Shown here piece by piece: positions 1 through 12,244 of a DNA stretch of 64,000 bases. Each line of letters starts with the position of its first letter. Within the stretch, counting starts at the first letter, position 1. This DNA comes from Phoronis australis (taxonomy: Eukaryota; Phoronida; Phoronidae), in the NCBI GenBank assembly GCA_002633005.1, contig NMRA01000355.1:1-64000 (forward strand), given 5' to 3'. The translations under genes and the position numbers were made by a program. Under the pieces are notes generated by a model. That model was given only the letters and a program-made list of their open reading frames with translations. It had not been told where the DNA came from and did not search any database.

Positions 1-2588
1 CCGGCTAAAGTGGCCAGGTCACTCAGGCGTGCATTTACTGTGACTTACGCGTAGTTTGTTTTCAAACTCTGTAAACTTTTGTATAATTCAAACTTGAACA
101 AACATCTTTTAAACAGTCTTTGGTTGTGCTTTTCCTCCGTGGATGGAGTTTGGCCGCAAATAGTCACAAAAAGCAAACGCTGCAAATGACATGCCTTCAA
201 GAACGCATGCAAAGGCTCTTGTTTATTTGAACTCTGTTTTTGTTCGTGGATAGACTGGCTAATTGACGAATAACTGGAACCACGTGTTTAGAAAAGCGTT
301 TAACAAAAACAAAATACTTTGCAACACAGAGTGAAAAGGAAGCCGTGTCTTATCAGAAGGTTATGCGTTACCATATCACTACCGGCTTTGACACGAGCAT
401 CACAAAATATAGCAAAGTAGAACACATGATGCAGTGACAGTTGTGTTCAAAGGTGGAATATGACATTGTAGAATATTTGAACATTGTTGGTGTTTGAACA
501 ATGTTAATATTTGCACTCAACCCGTCACCTAACTACAATATTAACCCATGTTGTGCTGACTTACATAAAATATATTTACCAAGCGCCATATTTGCTTTTA
601 TCTGAATGTATGCTGTTACACGCTGCAAGGCACGTACATTAGGTAATGGACCCATTAATTGCACTATTAAGGTGAATTCATTCACAATAGAAACACAAGA
701 AGGTTTGTGAATGTGGGAAGCATATGTGTTTGTACTGAAGTAGCAGAGCACCTCTAACATTCTTTTGTTTCTACCCATAATGCAACACAAGTGTTACCTG
801 CTTTTTTGCTTCTTCACATGGACGTGTACTGGTAACGAAGTCATATCCAATAGTTGCACACCATTGGTTGCGCTGCAAAAATGACCGTTTTGCTTAGTTG
901 TTTAGGACACAATGTCTCGTTTAAGGGACAGTTTTAACGCAAACGTGAAAGCCAGCCTGTTCGAAACATACAGAACCATTGTATTTTGGTACAACACTTG
1001 GTTTTCAAGCATATGGCGAATTCGTGGTGAATAATCCCACGTATTGCGTAATTCAATACTATAGTGCACGGAAATTTAGTTTAACTATTTCATTTCGAGT
1101 TGAAGTGCTGACTATAGGAACTCGACAAAAAGAGCAAGAAGTAATGCCATGTCAATCAAATCAGGAGTATGGAACACTTTGGGAAAGTAGGTCTGTCTTG
1201 CAATGTATTTTTCAGCCCCCCTGAAATGTGGAGAGTTCAATTGAAGGTGGACCTAATGGGCTTTTCAGTGTGAGTGACGACGTAAGGGTTTAAACCGTTG
1301 TCCATACATTTTTGTTGACATGGACAAGCATTTATTAGGCGCGTACCCATTCACTAACAAGATGCACACGTCATATACCGTGTCACCCTCTTTACAAACG
1401 CATAAACGGGCAGATTAACAACGAGTAATTGATATTGGGATTTCGATTTATCTCTTTGGCGGGAGTAGTATTTGTCTCTTCCAAGGTTAGATGCAGACTA
1501 GAATATGCGAACGTCAAATTGAACAGACCGAACGCGTAACGGGCCGCCACAGCAGGAATCGGACACACTCTCCGTAGACCACAAAACTCTCGAAAGCACA
1601 CCAACATTCACGTTACCGCTAGATGTCGCCATCGCATTACAAGCGAAGAACGTCGTCACACTATGTTTAGCGCGATTGCCTCAGATTTACCCCACACAGC
1701 CGGGGTTTAATCTTCCTGCCCCGTTATTTCATTCAAATTAAACCCAACTCTTAAAATCAGAGGCTGTTCTTCCCTGCAAGCTCATACCCCCTTGTTTTAA
1801 AATAATTTCTGATTAGTCCACTAATACTGCATTTCGCCCTGGTTCTGTACCTGCTTGAAAAACGAAATTAAAATTAGCGTTTTACTCTCATACAAACGAT
1901 CTCATTATACATGTATTTTCCTTCCCGTGGTCGAATTCTATTCACGTTACAAATACAAACAATGATACCATCAGCGAAGAGTTTACTGCGTTTGGAAACA
2001 GTAAAATTGTGAAATTCGAATATGTCGCGTGTGCGCATTGTCAGTGACTTTTTACGGAAACGGAAATGGAATCCTTACACTGTAAAGTATTATGAGGGCG
2101 ATTGAGAGTAAAAACTCAACGCGGTGTCTGTTTTTAGCCAGCTAAACAGGGCGAGATCCAAATTAAATGTTATGAAATTGGTCTTAGGCCTCTTCCCTGC
2201 TCAAACGATACAGGTGATTTCTAAAGTTAGAATGAACTGAGAGTTGGTTATCACAAAAAGCAAGTCTCAAAAAGCATTGACCGCGTTTTATCAGGGAACG
2301 CCGTGCACAGTTTAGACCATAAAACTACACGTAGCTGAAATATGTTTTACCAAAGCCCAGAAAAAAAAGTCTGAGTGAGGAACAAATTGGGATCAGTGTA
2401 ATGGTGTTATGTGGTCTGAATGAAAAGATCTTTTTTGACGGAACGCAGGCTAATGCATGTAGCAGACATGAGAGATGGTCCGTAAAAATGTACCACAGTA
2501 CAGTAAAGTGAAGCAAGGTGATCAAATTAAGTCGAAGTCGAATTGGATTTAACGATGTAAGACACCCTATACTCCAAATCGATAAACA
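1..2588. other. Non-coding, nothing recognised
   Basis: Only short open frames with stops at the random rate and no family resemblance. One TACATGTA at 1908. A word (AGCCAGCTAAACAGGGCGA near 2138) has a reverse-complement relative near 6268, possibly an element end. Confidence 0.6.
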
Positions 2589-3000
2589 CAAACTCAGGCA
2601 AACAGAGAGGAATACACCCAGGCAGACAGGTGAACAGACATTTGTGTGGATAGACAGATTGACTGGCAGACATGCGGACAGATAGATTGACAGACACATG
2701 GGTAGACAAGTAGGCAAGCAGGGGGACAGATAGATACATGTACACTGTAAGTTGACAGATGTGTGGATAAACAGGCAAAGTGACAAACAGGGAGACAATA
2801 CATATCTTTACGGGAAGAAATGCAATCAGGCCGACAGACGGACAGACAAACCTATGTACAGGAATACGGTATGCAGACGTAAGAAAGAAGTACACACAGC
2901 CAGACAGACAGGATAGGGAACCGGTTTAAGTATTGACATACAGGCACAAGATACATAAGTTTACGGGAAGAAATATAGAGAGCCAGATAGACAGACAAAC
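2589..3000 (+). repeat. Degenerate tetranucleotide (GACA/GATA-like) satellite
   Basis: About 400 bases dominated by CAGACAGA, GATAGACAGA and GGCAGACA with a 4-base period and many substitutions. The long open frames on the - strand here (Cys/Leu/Ser/Pro-rich) are products of the repeat, not genes. Confidence 0.8.
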
Positions 3001-3920
3001 ATATATTTAAAATTCACATGTCATTTTAAAATAATCATTTGCAACCAAAACTATGCCTTTTCTCTGAAAAATGATACATATTCGGTACTTTTTCGGCACA
3101 AATGCCGGGGTCATCGAGACGGGTGAAATGCGCGTTGGACAGAGGGAACCGGGACCCGAGGGGCAATGACACTGGTGAACATAAAAAATATCGGGGCCGG
3201 CAGGGACCGTTTGGGAATCATCAGGACGAGGCAATTCAAAGTCTGGGGATTCAAGTAGCGCCACGCCACCCCTTCTGTACGGCACTGATTACCTGTCAGA
3301 ACCTGAATTACGATTTTTATTAAATAATTTGTCAAAAATAATTTCACTCACTCTACGTCATGGAAGAAATGTGGCTACTTTGCGACCAAAGTGTGACTAT
3401 TTTTAAATACCCCCGTTTCGGTCCCAAACAAAGCTGTTCCTGTGTTATGTTTGTTGTATTTAAATCCACTGGGTTAATAATCCTGCTGAGTGGCAACAGT
3501 TGTGTTTGAGTGAGTGTTTGTTGTTCTTGGATTTTAACTTCAATTCCTACATGTGTTACACGTCTGTTCATTACAGTTATAGCAGACTCGAGGTCTACTG
3601 GTCGTTTCATTATTAAAAGCTATTAAGTTGCATTCATCCATTGACTGAACGGGTCATAGTCAATCAATGGAGAAAGCTTTTCCATTTCACATTGTTAAAA
3701 GTAATTGATATTCTGTCAATAAAATCTCTTATATTGAATTGCGCGGTAATTTTTCCTCAAAGCATGTTACTTTCGTGAACACACAAGGTAAATGCTTCGT
3801 TTTTTGGTTCGTTCGCAATGGAGGTTCGCTTTCTTAAGTAGCCATACGCAAACCTCCCATTGGCTCAAAGCAAGTATTCCATTGTATGTCATCAAAGCAT
3901 ACAATTTTGAAAAAGGATAA
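3001..3920. other. Non-coding, nothing firm
   Basis: A more GC-rich patch at about 3100-3290 is open on both strands for 70-90 codons but has no recognisable domain. The remainder is ordinary AT-rich sequence. Confidence 0.5.
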
Positions 3921-4904
3921 TGTTGAAAAAGACATGCAGTTTTGAAGAGAGACGTGGCGGGGTGCATAGAACGCAACATGTTATACTATAGTTTGTTTAA
4001 CCCCGCACGAGGGCGTGTGTTGAAGATGATCTCGTCAGTCGTTTAACTCGTCAGAGGCAACATGGACGCACCCAGGGCGCCCCATTTGGCGGTATGGGCA
4101 AAAATGTCCGCCTCAAAGAAACGAAAAGTCCAAAAAAGTAGAAAACGAGACAAAGGTCCACTAAAAATACGGGAATAATTCATTGCTCTGAACGTACCCG
4201 CTTTTTAGTAAAAGATCCACATTCTCAGAAATTCGACTTTTTAGGCTGGGTGCGCGAATGGGCAATAGGAAAGCGCTGATTATTTAACTTGCACCAAACC
4301 ATGCGCACTTGCTAAAGTCTCAAAATGGAACAAGCCCACTCAACACAAGTATAGTTGAACAAAAGGTACTGTTTTGCAAAAGTGTCAGGCTCTCCCGAAC
4401 AACGTTGACAAATGCATGCACTTTTGAAGAGAAACGTGGTGGAGTGAACAGAGTGCAACATGTTATGTTTTAGTGAGTTGAAAATGGTGTCGTCATTTAA
4501 CACGTCACAAGCAACATGCGCGCACCCAGGACGTCCCATTTGGTGGAATGAGCAAAAAGTCAGTCTCAGAGAAACAAAAAGTCCGAAAAAGTAGAAAACG
4601 AGACAAAAGTCCACCAAAAAGGCAGGAACTACCAAAATTCGGCGAATGCACAATTAATAGCTCTGAACGTACTCGTTTTTTTAAGTAAAAGGTCCACTTT
4701 CTCAAAAATTCGAATTCCCCCATTTTTAGGCTAAGTGCACGCATGGGCAATAGAAAAGCGCTGATTTTTAACCTGCACCCAACCAGGCGCACATCCTAAA
4801 GTCCCAACTAGAACCAACCACACCCTGTCATGAGTTCACTCAACACAAGTGTGGTTGAGCAAAAGATAGTGTTTCGCAATTTTTCCAGGCTCTCCCTCTC
4901 AGTG
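3921..4904 (+). repeat. Tandem pair of ~490 bp repeat units
   Basis: Unit 1 runs about 3921-4402 and unit 2 about 4403-4904. They share TTTTGAAGAGA, CAACATGTTAT, AACATG followed by a CGCACCCAGG block, GTAGAAAACGAGACAAA, GGCAATAG followed by AAAGCGCTGATT, and CAGGCTCTCCC at the end. Divergence is clearly more than 10%, so the duplication is old. Blocks such as AAAATTCGA and TTTTTAGGCTG also occur in the MITE-like elements at 5.3 and 55.5 kb, linking the two families. No convincing gene is present. Confidence 0.8.
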
Positions 4905-5269
4905 TACATTTAAGTGTCCAAGGTCCCATAATTATTGAGCGTGTGCAGTGCTGTCCACACCAGAACTTCACATATCGGTGACATTGGCAGCACCTTCCTT
5001 ATCTCGTGTAATCGCTGTGAATAAACGTTAACAGTGCTCTGCCTAATGATTTTACTGACAAGTTTGTAACGGCTCTTGAAAGAGCGGCAATTTTAACTGG
5101 AAAAATGAACTGCATCACATTGATTTGAAATATATTTGTTTACACGTATTCTGCTGCACTTACCATTCCGTGTTTTAAGAACAACATTTTTGTGAAAAAA
5201 GGACCGCGAAATAAACCACTTTGGTTTCCGCTGGGAATTGGCATTTTGACCGAGTAAAGATGGCACGCA

Positions 5270-5538
5270 CAGTGGCGGTAGGGGGCCCCCCTAAAATTCT
5301 GCCAGATACCATTTGGATGTTTGGGTGCGAATTATTGATTACCACATGCACGCAACCAAAGGGGCTCAGGGGTGAATAAACAACGCATAGGTCCCTTTTT
5401 CTTTTTAGTCAACAGGTCCGCGAACCCAAAAATTCGAGATCCTTGCGTCCCCCACACTTTAAGCTGGGAGCGCGGATCTTCCAAATTCTGATTATTCCTT
5501 GACCTCTCCCCCAACTCAAAATCCTGGATCCGCCCCTG
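5270..5538. mobile_element. MITE-like element, copy A, with 5 bp target duplication
   Basis: A 269 bp element starting CAGTGGCGG and ending GGATCCGCCCCTG, flanked by perfect ACGCA direct repeats at 5265-5269 and 5539-5543. The interior carries TACCATTTGGATGTTTGGG and a CCAAAAATTCGAGATCC block shared with copy C. Short length, inverted termini and no gene suggest a non-autonomous DNA transposon. The superfamily is uncertain, since hAT elements start CAG but duplicate 8 bp. Confidence 0.7.
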
Positions 5539-6028
5539 ACGCAAACCACCAAACTGCAGTCACATAAGCTGGTCTAAAAAAATCACATTTCTTGCGAGAC
5601 AAGTGTATTTCGCCGACGATAGAGTTAATAGGTACATGTATTTGCAAATAAGCTGTTGAAACTTCCGTCGGATTATAAAGAACTTGACAGACTTGTCTGT
5701 AGCGTAAAACGGACACTACAATGTAGTTTGCAATTTGACTTTTAATGTACATGTAGATTATCACTGTAGATTTTCGTGTAGGTTGCACTGATACACGCAA
5801 TTATTGGCAAAGAAAAGACTTGTTGGAAAGGAGATGCACTTACATAACCATTATTGCCGATAAAAACTATCATTAGAGTCGTTAATATTGAGGTATCATT
5901 ATCGCCATTAACCGATGGTGCCTGATAGCAGCATCCGCGTAAACACCGGTATTAGAGCAGGGATAATTATCTCCACACTTGAACTCGAACACAAATTACG
6001 TTTGACATTTAAGCTGTTTCAGGAGGTG

Positions 6029-6262
6029 GTGTGGCCTAGTATGATAGGTGTCCACTTTCTTTACTCGAGGCCGCGGAATCAAGTCCCACAAGGCCACACT
6101 GCTAGACGCCGAAATCAGGTTCATAGACCCTCAGTTCGGTTTTAACTGTGTATTATTGAAGCACAGACATTGTCCCAGGTGATCAGTTCAATGAGCCCCG
6201 CATAGGGGACCTGCACACGTCTGGTACAACGTGTACTAGACCGTCTCCAATTATTTTTATAA
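6029..6262 (+). mobile_element. tRNA-derived SINE
   Basis: The first 71 bases fold like a tRNA. GTGTGGCC at 6029-6036 pairs perfectly with GGCCACAC at 6092-6099. TGGCCTAGTATGATAGG resembles the RNA polymerase III A box region. GCGGAATCAAGTCCC at 6072-6086 resembles the T arm and B box (GCGGGTTCGAGTCCC). The body (GGTGATCAGTTCAATGAG, CACGTCTGGTACAACGTGTA) recurs at 29569-29655, ending in both places in CAATTATTTTT. A tRNA head plus a shared body and T-rich tail is the SINE layout. It is too degenerate for a working tRNA. Confidence 0.7.
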
Positions 6263-9200
6263 GGATTTTTCGCCCTGTTTAGCTGGCTTGAAACAAAAAC
6301 CGAATTAAACATTGTACTTCTATGGTATCGGTTTCATGATATTCCTTACTGCGATAGGATATTCCCGTTTTCTACCGAAGTCACGTGTTCCTGCGCCATT
6401 TTTGAATTCGCAAGTTTAAGGTTGACCAGCCACATATAGCTCTGAATCGCTTGTTGGTAACGGATTAAGAATCCTATGGCGGTAATGAACACTTTCTTTC
6501 ATGAGAGCGAGTAATTCGATGTTCGTTGTTAACCAGCTAAGCCAGGGAAATACAGATTTAATTTATAGTTGGAGGCTAGGAGATCCAGGTGACTAGATGA
6601 GTGTCGATAATTGTGTGCTCGATTACATTACGGCTCAAACAGACGAGTTCCTGTTCCAAGTTCAAACTACTTGGTGACTAGTATACATTCGAAGTGTGAG
6701 CATTGCTCGAATTCAAACTCAAGATTTTAAGTTTAGACTCCAGAGTGCACTTGCGGGTAAGACAGCGAATCACGTCAGCTGCGTTTTCTTTGTACTCGAA
6801 CACACAATCATACTGAAGCCGCACAGAAATGAATACAGAGCACCTTTTATTCCAAACAGTAACGAACAGTGTATTCTACTGAAAAATACTCAAATTTGTA
6901 ACATCAAGGAAATTAGGACAATAATCTTCACAAGATGGTATTTACGTATTCAGAGACTCAAATGTTTGAAGGTTTCTTGTATCGTTCTTGTTTATGTATT
7001 TATTTTATTATTGGAAATATTTATTTGAAGGCAACCCCATCGGTTCTCAATGCTTTCCATGGGATCCTTCAGTCATCGGTGAACGTCGTTCACGACCAAT
7101 CAGCGCGCACAAGGAATAACTTCTCACCAAGTCTCAAATGGCTTAACCGATCAGCGCCATCTTGAGACTTGGTGAGCATACTGAGTGATGATCAACTCCA
7201 GCAAGAACGAACACTCTCGCTAAAACAGGAAATTAACGCGACAACATTCGTGCTAGTCTTAATCGAGGCATTCAATGCAGTCCTTTAACGACACCAAAGC
7301 AGTCGCTTTTAGAAGACAAAGGGTACCCTACAGTATTTCCTTCCCATTTTTGGAATTGACATCCAGGCTTGAGAAAAAAATAGAGTTTCTTTATTGCTTC
7401 ACTAGAGCAGGACCATTAACTTTGATATATCGTCGGGCTACTGTCGTCAGAGCACTTCTAGGCGAGTTATTGTAACAAATTTGAAAGGATAATATGGGAT
7501 GACGTGGGTTTGGAAGGGCAAATACGAAAAGTATTTGATGTTTACAATGTGAATTAGGACCGACAAAGTATAGAGTTTAATTCAGTAAAAAGTATTTGTT
7601 TCCGAAAGTAAAGAGCCTGAAGAATTTGAATTTTGGTTTCAAACCAATCTGCTATTGTTTGATCACGTGACTAGATCATTTTATTGAATTAAGCAAATAG
7701 GAAAGGAATCAAACGACGTGATCAAAATTCGTTCGATGTACAAGAGAAAATCTTAAAACGCTGTTAGTGGTTACAGACTTTTAAAGTCTCAGTTCATTTA
7801 TGTTTTATGCAACTTTTGATTCTTTTCATAACATTCGTGTAGGTCTTGTCTTGATAGCCCTCGTGTAAACGTGGGAACTTTTATTAACAACAGTGGCTGG
7901 GACAACAATCCGTGAAGCATGATATCTGAAAGTTTCATGTGAATCCCACGTGCCACTTCTGATATACATATAAATATATGATTTTCCTGATTTTGTCAAG
8001 AGTGGCCATGTTTTGAGGGAGCTACATATTACATTAACTGCAGAACACGCTTACATGCGACTTCAGCAAAAGCGGCTGAAACATACTCCAACATTTTGCC
8101 AGCCTCGCTGATTATTTTCTTCAGTTTGCGGCCATGTTGGTTGTGTTAGAGAGCATGGTCACGTGATCACGAGCTTACTTGCGTAACCCTTGCCCTAATC
8201 TGACGTGATTTTGTTTCTCTTTTGTTCATGTCCTGCCTACAGTATTCACTTAGGGATGTTTAATACATTGTCCCTTCTTCCCAAATTTTATGGCAAAGTT
8301 CGGTCAGTACACGCGATCCCTGCATTTTTCTGCCACTAGATGACTCTGACAACTTCCTGTTTCTTTGACTTGAATCTCTAAATATGAAGCCCTCAGCGTG
8401 TTCGCTTCGCTTCATTGCACTGGCTCTGTTAATGTTAGTCCAATTTGATTTATTTTATTTCCCAGTGAAAGTACCATATCACTTTTAAATTACCACGAGG
8501 GCGAACGGAGCTGGCGGTGCCAGCTAATGGGATATGGTGAACTACACCGGACTCACGAGGTCGCATTCAGAGGATTGTCCGCTATATCTTCCATCTAAAT
8601 GTTGTTTTAATAATATTCAAAGCTGTGACGTGTAAAACAAGGCCACTCACACATTTAAATGGTAAATAATTTTACGTATCACAGTCCAACTTGTTTACAA
8701 ACCCACATGTACACTGTAAACGTTCATGTTATCGCGGTGAAGTGTCTTCGGTTTGTTATTCCAAGGTATATATGTATGTATGTATGCATGAATGCATGTA
8801 TCTGTGATCTTATATTGGGCATTATTCAAAATAATAGAAAATTGGGCATTAAACATTGATTCTTATAATTTCGTAAACAAAACCCCGCGGAATGATTTTG
8901 ATGCATAATCGGGTTATATGGTAGAGTTGGAAAAGAGATGGATGAACATTTTAACCGACTTGAACATAAAAGTGATGACGTGTCCCATCAGGTACAATGT
9001 AGCAATGTACTCTATTTTGTGGATTGAGATAGAATGGCAAGACACGTCTTTTAATGCCGACATTATTAAAATATTCAAAACTGTGTGCACTGCAGTAACT
9101 TCCAGCGTTGCCTTCGTTGTTCACCTATGTGCAGACAGCTTTAACCCTTTACGCCCATAGCAAAATGTTAAATAATATCCACAGACATTTATTTTACAAG

Positions 9201-9748
9201 GATCAACTGGAGACACAAACTATTGTTTTGTCTCGACGATGCAAGAACCAATACGAGCAACAAACTGCTCACTTTGATAATAATACATGTGCAATGTATA
9301 TCGCTATATCTGATGACATGCGTTATATATTGGTCTCCAGGGAACATGTCACATACTTATCACCACATGACACAGGGTTTCAGCCACGTGATCGTGGCTT
9401 CTAAATACCCAATGGATTTAGCTAGCGGGGGCAAATCTTCCTCTTCAAACAATCAAGAAAATCCATCCGATTCATTATTTTATTGTGTTTTAATTAGCTA
9501 CGCTAATTCACCGTGAAAAGTTAAGAAAGCACAAAACAAAAGGTTCCACCTCAAATCCCGAAACAAAACAATATAAGGGTGGGTGAGGCCTCAGGGCACG
9601 TATACATGTAAAATGTTGAGCAATTTTACGGTACGTTCATGAGTACGTTCGTCGTAATTTTTGTTTTACAGATTCTTTTTTAAAATGAGGATACATGCGT
9701 GCACCCAGGTGAGTTTTTTTCGGTTGCATTACTCTATTCGCCCTGCCA
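6263..9748. other. Non-coding apart from the hairpin at 7.1 kb
   Basis: Short open frames only (up to about 110 codons, hydrophobic or mixed, no domains). A TATGTATGTATG run lies near 8772. Confidence 0.55.
7123..7176. repeat. Perfect 15 bp inverted repeat (hairpin)
   Basis: CTCACCAAGTCTCAA at 7123-7137 and its exact complement at 7162-7176. The arms extend to 20 bases (…ATGGC and GCCAT…) if one extra base is bulged, leaving a loop of about 14 bases. Confidence 0.85.
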
Positions 9749-10162
9749 ATGCCAACAAAGTACTACTGTGCTTTTGGCTACAACTCTGACGTGACAAATT
9801 TTGATAAACTGGACAAATACCCGTGGATGCGTAAGCTGAAAGTCTTCGCGTTCCCGACACCAATGAGGGGCACGAAAATTTGCTTCCAATACAAGGTCAC
9901 GCGCTTTCTAATCTCAAGAAAAAGGCGAGTTCTATCGCCGTGTAATCTGGGACGGCCCTTTGGGCTATCAACCATGAGCAGCGTAGAGGTGGGATCGATA
10001 CAATTATCGCGTGGTAAGATGCACGGTACCTTGTACATAGAACCTCATTATGAGAACGTAATCATTTTGCCCTATAATTTTGCTATTTGGGATGGAAATT
10101 ACACCTTATTAAGTTGTTCTAGTCCAATTCCAACCTCATCAAAATCCGAAAAAGAACTTTAA
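9749..10162 (+). pseudogene. Open frame with a degenerate THAP-like N-terminus
   Basis: A 137-codon ATG-to-TAA frame. The first 40 residues, MPTKYYCAFGYNSDVTNFDK followed by LDKYPWMRKLKVFAFPTP, have the shape of a THAP domain start: M-P-x-x-C, a spacer, then F-x-F-P. The second zinc Cys is Tyr, and the C-x2-H end cannot be found in frame. The remainder (RPFGLSTMSSVEVGSIQLSR onward) is not recognised. It is probably a transposase-derived relic, but could be chance similarity. Confidence 0.35.
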
Positions 10163-12221
10163 AGGCATGATTGCGATCGTAAAGTACATGCAACTGCACG
10201 GTGACGTCAGGTAACAAAAATCTCGCAGCTGAAATTTCATATTTCAATAAAACAGGGAGTAAGAATAACGAAGCTCACTTTGCGAGTGGAACATTAAAAC
10301 ATTGTGTTTTTAAGTGGGATAATATGTAGCGTTGTATCACAGAGTGTACTTTGTCTTTGTATTAACACTTGTATTTTCCAGCGCGGCCTCGTTTTCATCA
10401 ATCGAAACCTATAAAAAGAAGGCAGTAGTTTAATGCCGCTTTAAATTGAAACTTGCTCGCTAATTTCTTGTCTATGTGGTTGCTTGGTAGAGTTAGTTAA
10501 AGTCACAGCATACATGCATAGCGAAGACGTGAATCAGAAGTAGGTTAAAACTTGTCAAATGTTTACAAAAACGAGTTTTGTGTAAAAAAGGATCTGCCGT
10601 AAATCACTCAACTGTGTCCAGTAAGTATTGTGACGTGGTGTTGAGGAATAACACTGCATGACGCGGGCTATGTGAGCCCCCGAGCTACGTCATTAGTGCA
10701 AAGGTTGTCTATTTGCGGATTTCATTCTGTTCACATTTACAAGTTGCAATGAATACAACTGCACTTTGTTTAACATGGACGATGTTCAAATTGCATTGTC
10801 GTTTAGTTCCTGCTGTACACTAGCATAGTTAGGATCATCCAAATATTTCTTTAAATCCTCGCCTTCTGAGTCTTTGATTAAACTCAGCAACACATGTTAA
10901 TTAAGCACACGGCACCGAGACAGCAATCACGTTATGTTTGTGCTTCTTTGCTGTAGACAAATTAAACACACGTATTGGATTCACTAGAACGTAACGGTCG
11001 AATTAACATTTTGGAAATGTCAAATTCGAATTCTCTTCGAAATATTTCGACTCCTTCAAGTCTAAGCAAAGGTTGAGGTAAAACCAAAGTAGGTGTTGCT
11101 AATGTTTTTTTTGTTGCTTGTAAAGGAGGCCGTGTTTCAGGAAACCTGGAAAATGAGGAAATGTATGAGTCAAAATTCTAAACCAAAGTATTGATGTTAT
11201 TGCAAAGGCAACCTTGCCAACTAAAACACCTGAGGCAAAGTTAGTTAGTAAAGCAAGCATGTGCCCTTAGGTTTATTGGCAGATCGGGATTGTGTAAACA
11301 ACATTGGCCTGGCTGGTAGGTGTAGGATTGCTGTTTTTTTTTTAATATTGATTAAAAGCACTTTAATAACTTACCAAAATAAATGAGCAATGTTCAATTA
11401 AAGAAAGATCCGTATTTAATAGCACTATGAACCGGAAGCATGACGTCATTAAACAATTTTCCCGTTTTATGAATGTTCCCAAAGCGTCATCAAAACGGCT
11501 CTTGGACACTAATGTTATTTTTGGGGGATTTTACCTGATCAATGCAAAAATATACAAGATGTTGTCGTGTCATTACTTGCAGGTGAAACCTGAGGGGCAT
11601 TTTACTTCAGGTTGAGAAATTCATCCATTAGCAACTTCAATGTAAAGGTTTAAACCTAGCAACGACTCAAATGCACCGGAAATAGCATCGATGCGTCTTC
11701 TCTGTCTAGTCGGAATAAAATACTATTTACCTGTTATCAGGTAACAACAGGCACTTAACTCTAACACAAGGTACACCAGAAAGACACTAAAACCGTGTTT
11801 AATGACAATTAATGGATATTTAAGCCGACTTAATACTCATTTTTCAAGCTGCGTTTCACCCCATTTTACTGAAGACTTTTTCTGCATAGATTTCCTTAGC
11901 AATCCAATGTATTTTTTTAGGGACTCTTCTTTAGCACGGGGTAATGGAGTCATCCGTCTCTTTGTTTCTTCCGAAATTGCAGTTGTTATCAATTGCAGCT
12001 ACTGGAGGCGATACAATGACGGCGCTCATGACTGCCCTTTTCTATTTTTTCTGATTTGTTTCAAGGGGCCACTTGCGAAAAGGGGTCCTCGACTGCCTCC
12101 CTTTTCCTGTTGCTATTGAAAGCGTAAAACCTGTTTTAAGTGAATGAAGGTGACTGGATGACGTAATCACGGGGCTGTTTCCTCTTCTCTGAGGGACAGT
12201 CCGAGGCAATATGTCGGTTTG

Positions 12222-12244
12222 CCCCCCATAAATCCGCCCCTGCC
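12222..12244. mobile_element. MITE end fragment
   Basis: CCCCCCATAAATCCGCCCCTG looks like the terminal end of the same CAGTGGCGGAT family. Only this end is visible. Confidence 0.3.

Noticed and set aside
2325-2895. Overlapping - strand open frames up to 157 codons rich in Cys, Leu, Ser and Pro
   Set aside because: They lie in a degenerate GACA/GATA-like repeat, which keeps several frames open at once; composition follows the repeat and there is no domain.
2589-3000. CRISPR-like array
   Set aside because: The short spaced repeats have a 4-base period and no constant-length spacers; the genome is eukaryotic.
6029-6099. Functional tRNA gene
   Set aside because: The acceptor stem closes, but the B box is altered at three places, the anticodon arm does not fold, and it is followed by a repeat body; it is a SINE head.
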